The notes under the pieces: model-generated | The model's input: only the letters and a program-made list of their open reading frames with translations | Told to the model about the DNA's origin: nothing | Database searches by the model: none | Part shown: positions 56,510-64,000 of the stretch, in pieces | How the letters are laid out: each line of letters begins with the position of its first letter | How positions within the stretch are numbered: the first letter of the stretch is position 1 | Position numbers and translations under genes: made by a program | Source: Tetmemena sp. SeJ-2015 | Taxonomy: Eukaryota; Ciliophora; Spirotrichea; Sporadotrichida; Oxytrichidae | Length of the DNA stretch: 64,000 nucleotides | Direction of reading: 5' to 3' | Assembly: GCA_027382625.1 (NCBI GenBank) | Contig: JAJKFJ010021349.1 | Coordinates: 1 to 64,000 of the forward strand

Positions 56510-57225
56510 TTATGGTTCTACAACCTACACCTTCCCTTCTGCATAAATTTTCTTCACGAACGTCCCTATTGCCACTCAAGCAGATGCTTTAACTCGAAGC
56601 AGAATGCTCCACACTTATAACACTATAATTAAGTTAGGAGGTGACTATTGCTTGCAAATTTAATAAATGAGCTCTTACAATATTTATATGTATTTTTTCC
56701 TCAGTAATAAGTAGACAATATTTTAATGTTTTAATCTACAGTACTCAGGCTAATAGTAATCCCTATTTTGCTACTAGTATCAAGGTGGCAAAATACTTCC
56801 TCCCTCAGAATTTTCAAGAGGCATCGAAGTTGTGGCAGGATAAATGTTAACTTTAAATCTAGATGCTACGTTTTTTGGAATGACAAACTGTCAAGGAGAC
56901 TTAATGACTCCTACTGCAATTAAAGACGAGACGAAAGCTACAACCTCCAATATCAACAATACCTTTATCACCTTTAATACTTATTAAAAAAATGAGATAA
57001 TTACGAATTTTAAGCTCACCTACAATGATTATTTATGTTGCTTCAACCCCTCCTTAGATTACTCTATTTATAAATTAGTATTTGAAGCTTTGTTTTAGGA
57101 ATGCAATAAATTTTATAAAGTAAATTACTGTAGATGCTACTCATGCGAATTTTAAATGTAAAAATATCGTAGCTACATATATGCGGTTCCAAGTGTTCGA
57201 TGGATGTATGTCACCGTCTCATTGA
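56510..57225 (+). CDS. MDS-like islands 56.5-57.2 kb
   Basis: 56510-56650 encodes TYTFPSAQIFFTNVPIATQA and continues to GGDYC. 56800-57000 encodes PPSEFSRGIEVVAGQMLTLN and NCQGDLMTPTAIKDETKATT, one of the longest open blocks on this side. 57120-57225 encodes DATHANFKCKNIVATYMRFQ. Extracellular type with scattered cysteines. Confidence 0.6.
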
Positions 57226-57639
57226 ATACTTCTACAATTTATTAAACTATTTTTAATAAATTAAATAAATTTAAACTCTATAATTTAAAAATTTAATTTT
57301 TATTTCTTACTGGTAATATACTTTTGAGATATAAATAATTATGATCTTTAAATCCTTATCTTACCTTTTATCTAAAATAGGAATAAAAAAGGTGCTTTTA
57401 AAGCCGACGTCTTCTCTCTTTTTTCATAATTAGGAACGACAAAATAAAAAATTTATCATCATAAATGAAGAATAATTCTTAAAAATTCTATAATATGCTT
57501 GGTCTTTAAATTTTATATAGGAAAATAAATTTTTTCTAAAAATAATAAAATCAATAAAAATTAAAATGATCTCATAATGAAATTGTGAAAAGATTAAGAT
57601 TTGTTCAAAATCCTTCCAGGTATATTATATAATCAATTT

Positions 57640-58400
57640 ATTTTCAAGAATCTAATACTTACTCGGCAGACGTGATGCTCTAAGTGATAATTTATCCAAA
57701 CACAAGAAATCTAGCATCAATTGCCTTGCCTGATGAGGTATGCTCAGACTACACGCAAAAATATCCTAAAGTATTCGGGGGAGGACCTAATGGAGGAGAC
57801 TTCACAGTTTTAGGAGCAGAAATGGATTAAGATAACGGAAACTTGGCTTTATGCGGGTACACTTACAGTTTCTTATAAAAAAATAATTATAATAAAATAT
57901 TTTAAAGTCCAACATGGTAACCTACCTACTATAATCTCGGAGGCTAGAATTCAGGCTGGATTTAATATTTAAAGCACAATTGTTATATTTAATAAGATTT
58001 AAAAGAACTTAAGAGCATATTAATTCTGTCTTTTTATAGCAATATTAAATAAAAATTGTATATGGATTTTTCTGACAGATCTTAATAAATCCCATTAATT
58101 TAATTAACAATAACTCATTTTTGCATCGCTATTTTAATTAGAAAGAGGATTATTTTTCTACTGTCCACAGTTATTAAGATGAAAGCAACTTTAATATAAT
58201 TATTATTGCAAATTAATTTTTAAAAATCCTGTTTGAATGGAATGCTTGTATGGGGATATTCAGGAGTATCTTTAGATTCAACTAAACCATCTTCTCGTTT
58301 TATCGAGTGTGGCATCGGTGGTTCATAAAATGGAGTTTATGGCATGTTTGAAGTTGAAACTTCAGATCTAACTATATCTATCCTTTATTTAAACAATAAA
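57640..58400 (+). CDS. MDS-like islands 57.6-58.4 kb
   Basis: 57640-57885 encodes SADVMLQVIIYPNTRNLASI, then VCSDYTQKYPKVFGGGPNGG and ALCGYTYSFL, about 80 codons. 58225-58400 encodes LNGMLVWGYSGVSLDSTKPS and FIECGIGGSQNGVYGMFEVE. Both are Gly/Ser/Tyr-rich with cysteines. Confidence 0.6.
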
Positions 58401-59065
58401 ATAGCAGCAGAATAGTTTTTAATTATTCTTCTCAAATTATAAAATAAAATTTTTGTAAAATGATAATTATTACTGTGTGTGATAAAAGTAATATTTTCAA
58501 AATAAGAATTTTTAAAATTTAAAAGTATAAATTATTTTAGTGAATTTAATTTTTAAATGCGCTAAATATATTTCATTTAACCTAATTTAAACATAATTTA
58601 TTTATACATTACTGAATTACTATATTTTGACTACTACGACATTTTATAAGGTCATTAATTCTAACTTATTTAAAGTTAAAATATGAATAAATTAAAATAT
58701 AATACAACTTTAACTTAATATTAATTAATAAAATATGATCTATCCTCAAGTTGGACTTTTAAATAAATAATTTATATTAGTTAAGAGAAATCTATAATTT
58801 TATTGTAGACTATGTTACCGGAAAGATAGTCTACTTTAAATTATATCAAGATATTTAATATATTATAATATAATTATCTCAAACATAAACCGCATTTAAG
58901 ATATTTTATAAAATGCCTTAAGTAATTTTTAATGAGAGGTTGTTGAATTAAAGGTTTTATTATGATTAAATATAATTCCTTAAAATGTAACATGAAAAAT
59001 AAATATAGCCAAAAGTGTGAGCGCCGAAGTCACTGATAATGTTTCTACCTGAGTAATATAGTTGG
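58401..59065. other. AT-rich stretch before repeat copy C
   Basis: About 660 bases, AT-rich, no coding or repeat structure recognised. Confidence 0.4.
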
Positions 59066-59473
59066 AATTTTAATTAAAATCGGTGGTTGGTTAAAATAAT
59101 AAATGGAGAGTGGTAAAATGGTGTCAGTTGAAATCAATGATTCACCCCCTGATCTGCAGCTTGTTCGATAGACAATCAAAAATTAATATGAGTTTCTACT
59201 TTAATCATCTTCGTAGCTCCTCTCAGCAGCGAGATATGATTCACGCACTCTTCATCATCATTCATCATCTTCTTCATCTAATATTGTGTCGCTTATACTC
59301 TTGACTGAGCACTCCCACAAAAAGCTGCAAGGATAAAAAATTCTTAGAATTTGATGCTGAATCGAATGGTCCAATAATTATTCAAATTGGACACACTTAA
59401 ACTGTCATTGATTTATTCCATTTTAATTTAATATCTAATTTAATTCTCTTTTTTATTAAATTCTCAGCTATAA
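59066..59473. repeat. Dispersed repeat family, copy C
   Basis: About 400 bp matching copy A (33187-33510) over both ends, with an extra internal block of about 90 bp (59200-59290, CATCATTCATCATC-like). Same orientation as A and B. Short open frames inside are not conserved between copies, so it is not coding. Confidence 0.75.
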
Positions 59474-61849
59474 ATTAATAGATAAGTGATGTAAAGAATT
59501 TTAATTAAAGAGAACTTAAAAAATGAAAGGCTGAAAGCCGCCACATATGAGTACTACCTTTATAGCTTGATCTTACTTGCTCTTGATTAAAGATTCATTT
59601 TCAAGGATAAAAGGCCCTCTAGGAGTAATCTTTTATAGATTAAAGGAGCAGAAAGGGGAAAGGTAGTATGTAATTAGACATCATTTTTTTTTCTTATGAG
59701 ATTCAATTTCTAGCTGAGTCTCTTTAAATTTTTAGCACCATTCTTAAATTATCTATAATTCGTGCTCCATTCTTGTTAAGCGACTTATTGTCTGAAATTT
59801 AGAAGAAAGCGTAAACAAAACCAGTATTTAATCTGTCACCTCCATCAATAATATCACACGAAAGGGATAAATGACTCCTTAAATTTTTAATCTCAAATCT
59901 TCAGGCTATAAAGGTCTATGAACTGGAATCCTGCAAATGAATATATATAATATAATATATATATATACCATTTAATTTTATTTAATAAATGCTTATTTAT
60001 AATTTTTAATTTCAGATCGTAGGAATTTATAAGATTATATAATGAAAAAATAATTTTACTTAAGGCAATTATTGGGAAAATACCCTTCTGATATAACTCT
60101 ATTATAAAAAAGCCTCTAATTTAAATTATGAAGATTATAAATATTTTAAATACACATATAAAACATATAGAATAATACTCTTTAATTTTTATTTAACAAT
60201 AATTACAAGCCTTAAAATTGATAAGCAACAAAATCAAACCTAAATAAAATGTTCACTATAAATAAAGAATTTAATTTATTATTTATGTTCCATTAATCTT
60301 CAAATATTGCTTTCATTATTATTTTAATTATAATCATCAAATTTTAAAAACAAATTTTGCCTTATTAAATTAAAAAAATTTAATTTAAATCCTCAATTAA
60401 ATTATTCATTAAAAGATCTTATCTAGAATATTTACAAATTGATTTATTAAATCATTTATATGTATCACAAAGAAGAAAAGACTTATAGAAGATATTTTTA
60501 TTTACTTAAATGATGTTATTTTTAAATTAAAATGTTAATTATTGTATCAAATTATTTATTTATCTTTAGCCTATAGTACATCTTATTGGATTTATCAGTT
60601 TTAAAATAATTTATAAAATTAAAATTGCGGTGTCTAAATTATTAATTTATTCTATATCTATTTTTTTAAAATCTCAAAGTATTATATTAAACATATGATT
60701 TAATTAATTATTGTTGGATAATAATTATCATGATCATAAATAACAATAAATTTTAAGCGATAATGATTTTTATCCATATAAAAAGAGCTAAACTTGAGAA
60801 AAAGAGGTTCAGAATACTATTTTTTAATTTAGAATTAACATGAGCTATGCGGAAAATGTATTTAATTATTTTCCTAAATAAGAACGATAAAATGACTAAA
60901 CTATATTTTTAATAACTGTGCAAAAATTCAAACTCTAAATTAATGCGAAACGTTATCGTTGTTTATAACTTTGTTTTCATTAGGGTTTAAAGTAAAGTCA
61001 GAATTTAAGCTCTATTTCAATCCTATTTTAGCTTATCATATGATTGTTATAATGCATCAAACTATGACAAATATTTTTTTAAAAAAGAAAATTAAAAGAT
61101 AATTATTATCTCAATAATTAAATTATAAAGTAGATATACTTTCATTACTCAAATTAAATAAAAGAAATATTTGTTATATATTTAAATTATATCGGCAATT
61201 ATTTATTATTATCAGATAATGAAGATTGATATAGGTGGAGATTATCCAGTTTAATAATACTATACTAACTGTTTTATTTTAGTTTATTTACTTAAATTAA
61301 TTTAAATAAAATTAAAGAATGTGTCTAAATCAAAATCGAACTTTTATTTATTATTTTCACACTAAATTTAAATTAATTTTTTGAATTATTTCTTTAAAAT
61401 AGAATTAAAAACTTCAAAATAATATTTTATTTTATTTATTAATTTTATATTTACTGTAGGCACAGTCAATAAGCTTTATATTATCACTGAATTAAATTAA
61501 AAATGCTAATCATGTAAATTTATAAATAAAAATAAATAAAATTTGATTCTAATTCATTAATTTTATGTATAATTGTAATAGTACGGAGTTCAAAGCTTGG
61601 TAATTTTTCCAAACGACGATTACTTTCAAAATATTTTACATTATAAAAAAATATAGATATTTAACAAATGCCAAAGTTCCATTTAATAAAATATATTTTA
61701 AGGAAAAATTGTTAATTTGGATATTAAAACTATCATAGATATTCTAAACATCAATCAGTTTAGTATTTCTAATTGTTAATATTGTAATTTTTTTTGTCAA
61801 AATAATGAAATAATCAGAATATAATTTTTTTGAATGGCACAAAAATTTA
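59474..61849. other. AT-rich germline-limited stretch
   Basis: About 2.4 kb. Slightly GC-richer pieces at 59540-59680 and 59840-59930 have no recognised product. The remainder is AT-rich with nothing assignable. Confidence 0.4.
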
Positions 61850-61864
61850 TGGTTATTAAAGAGT

Positions 61865-62480
61865 AGGAAGCTTCGACAGACATTACTCAATGGCCCTTCC
61901 TCGTTGAGTTTAAATAGAGTCGCTCTTGTTTAGACATCTATCCCTTTAAATAATGATGAGTGTTTAATTGCCGTGAAATCGTTGAAAAGAATACTACTCA
62001 CAAAATTAGAATTCCTGACTCTAGAATCCTCACTCTTCGATTAGCAGGGCCCACAAGGAGTAAAAGATTTTGGCTAAAATCACCAAGGAAATTCATGAAG
62101 GGATGCAAAAAAATAGTAGATACTGATTTAGCATCTCCTGCGAAAATTCTTTTCTTGCTATCCCACTGCATGATTCTGCACAATGTCATCTGTAGGCGAA
62201 ATTTATCACCATGAAGCGTCCTCGACCTACCAGGAAGTTAAATCATTTTCTTCCGCCTATTGGTTTAATCAGCTACAACTAAGGTTTTTTGGGCTTTGCA
62301 TTATCCAATCAGAGTCAGGGACTTCATAAAATTTTGGAAGTATGGGTGCTAATTTGATTAAGTCCACCAGATTCCTGCATCCTAATGGAAGGTGTCATAT
62401 CCACTTGAGAAGTCATGGTTGCCATGCATTACTAGAGGTGGTAATTTTAGTAACGCATGTGTTTCATTTACACTATATTT
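61865..62480. other. GC-richer island, open in several frames, unassigned
   Basis: A 600-bp island distinctly GC-richer than the surrounding desert. On the minus strand one code-6 frame is open from about 62486 to TGA at 61998 (about 160 codons, possible ATG at 62429). Other minus frames carry plausible shorter blocks (DLIKLAPILPKFYEVPDSDW; AEENDLTSWQVEDAS), and plus-strand frames are also long. I cannot name a family. It may be one or more MDSs of an unrelated gene, or part of a germline-limited mobile element. Confidence 0.4.
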
Positions 62481-63054
62481 TAATCTAAAATTCAGTTAAA
62501 TTCAGATTTTTTTTGAATATATTAAAAATACTTTGCATCATTGTTCAACAATTATTACAATAGCTAATACTATTGATAGCATTTATTTTATAATAAAAAT
62601 GGCATTATAAAACTTATAATCAAGATCAATATAATACCTAGTTAAAAAAATAAATTATTTACAACTTGTCTTAATCATCGAAAATAATTAAGTTTTTAGC
62701 TCAAAAATATTAATTTAAAAGTGAACCAGTCTATTTGAGATAGTTAAATTCATAAATGATTGAATAAAAAAGCCAAAGTAAGTTAACACTTATAATATAA
62801 TTTCTCGTAAGTTTAAGAAATTAAGTTAAGGTTTTATTTGAAAATATTGATAATATATTGCATCAGATAAACCCAATCATTTGATTAAATCAGTCACTTC
62901 TCAAATAAATATATAGTCATCCTTTGGTGTATGACATTACATATGAATTCTTATAAGATATAATTGATACTTTTCGTTTGTTTTAATCTTGAATCACCAA
63001 AGTATAAAATAAGAATCTGTTGTGAGTCAAATGAAGAAGAACTGAAGATGAGAA

Positions 63055-63290
63055 ATAATATCATCGCCACTTATAATTAGATTAAAGGGCAAAACTCTCT
63101 TATTTAAGCAGCATTCGATTCTCCAAGGCATAATTATTGATAAGGTGGTTTTTCTATTTTAATTGTGATTAAAATAATATTTAAACATAAAATTTCTTTA
63201 AAAAAAAGATTTGATAATATGCTAATGTAGCTTTGTAATACAAAACAACTGGATTAGCAGTAGCCAATGCGTCTTTTTCACTTGGCACTT
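63055..63290 (+). CDS. MDS-like islands near window end
   Basis: 63055-63130 (IIATYNQIKGQNSLIQAAFD) and 63225-63290 (VALQYKTTGLAVANASFSLG), short open plus-strand blocks in AT-rich DNA, same composition as the other islands of the fragmented surface-protein gene. Confidence 0.4.
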
Positions 63291-64000
63291 CGGACTTTTT
63301 ATTAAAATAATTGATATTCTATCAAATGAAATATAGTAAAAATTATAGACATAATATTCTGAAATGCTTTATATTTCTTAAAGCATAATATTATTCAAAG
63401 GATACAAAAATAATTTAATTTAAAACGATGAAGAAGTATTGAAATGAAGAGTACTAATTTTATTAGATTTACAATTTAAATTTGCACTATTAAATTTTAG
63501 CAAAGTTTTTTTTAATTTAATTTGTTTTTTAAATTTTCCTGAATTGAAAATCTAATTAGAGGATTATCTTATTTTTGATTCTTCCTTTTTATAATTTTTT
63601 TTAAAAAAATTTGATAATAAAATTCATACATATTCATAAATGACTTTTCATTGACATTTATAGTTTATTTATATTTATTTTTGTAGATAAATTAATCATT
63701 AAAGTATATTTAGGGAAAATTCGCATTTATTAATTAAAATATTTTCTAAATTAAAGTTCGGCTACCATTCTTTATAACGATATTTAATTATTATTTATTA
63801 ATTGGTTAAATCAAATGGTTTTCTGGAAATTTTAAGATGAAAAAAGAGTAAATGATCTTGCTCAGCATATTAGGTAAAATCATTTTTGCGAGAATTTTTT
63901 AATGATTTCAACAACAAAAATTTAGAGTTTACTTTTATATTTTCATTAACTTAAATATTTAAAATATATATTCCTGAAATAATAAATAAGGATTTTATAA
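63291..64000. other. AT-rich end of window
   Basis: About 700 bases without recognisable feature. Confidence 0.35.

Noticed and set aside
59110..59304. 64-codon reading frame inside repeat copy C
   Set aside because: Not preserved in copies A or B; a chance frame in a non-coding repeat.
1..64000. TBE-type transposons, tRNA or rRNA genes, CRISPR arrays, telomeric C4A4/G4T4 arrays
   Set aside because: None was recognised on either strand when reading through the window.

Overview
The window reads as germline (micronuclear) DNA of a stichotrich/hypotrich spirotrichous ciliate of the Oxytricha/Stylonychia kind; the species cannot be named from the sequence. Long reading frames of conserved proteins use TAA and TAG as glutamine and end only at TGA. 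Introns are 33-96 bases with GT..AG ends. Genes are cut by short AT-rich inserts bounded by direct repeats of 2-14 bp (pointers), the signature of internal eliminated sequences (IESs) between macronuclear-destined segments (MDSs). In two loci the pieces are also out of order and partly inverted.

Left part, 1 to 33.2 kb, is gene-dense. In order: a FAN1-like nuclease gene on the minus strand between two copies of a 207-bp direct repeat; a strongly scrambled tubulin tyrosine ligase-like (TTLL) gene at about 5.3-10.9 kb with at least 18 MDSs alternating between strands; an RBM28/Nop4-like ribosome-biogenesis gene (+); a coiled-coil gene (+); a CDCA7-like zinc-finger gene (-); a small conserved coiled-coil gene (-); a TRANK1-like SF1 helicase gene of more than 9 kb (+); and a PLAA/Doa1-like gene at 30.4-33.2 kb whose WD40 part is scrambled with inversions. 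In the unscrambled genes, frame breaks and in-frame TGA codons mostly disappear if repeat-bounded inserts of about 15-42 bp (often exactly 18 bp) are removed.

Right part, 33.2 to 64 kb, is very AT-rich and has no long reading frame. It opens with one of three copies of a dispersed repeat (33.2, 44.9, 59.1 kb), followed by a 590-bp inverted-repeat element holding a decayed 14-3-3-like fragment. The rest is a desert with about thirty GC-richer plus-strand islands of 60-350 bp. They translate in code 6 into Ser/Thr/Asn/Gly-rich, secreted-repeat-type segments, several resembling beta-propeller (SBBP) repeat units. These are best read as MDSs of one or more large surface-protein genes split by long IESs. 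A separate GC-richer island near 62 kb is unassigned.

The most notable result is the reconstruction of the TTLL locus by matching pointers: the pieces join in frame into a canonical TTLL domain. Two of the MDSs are only 15 and 10 bp long and consist entirely of two overlapping pointers. All assignments are from reading by eye; no alignment or database search was run.
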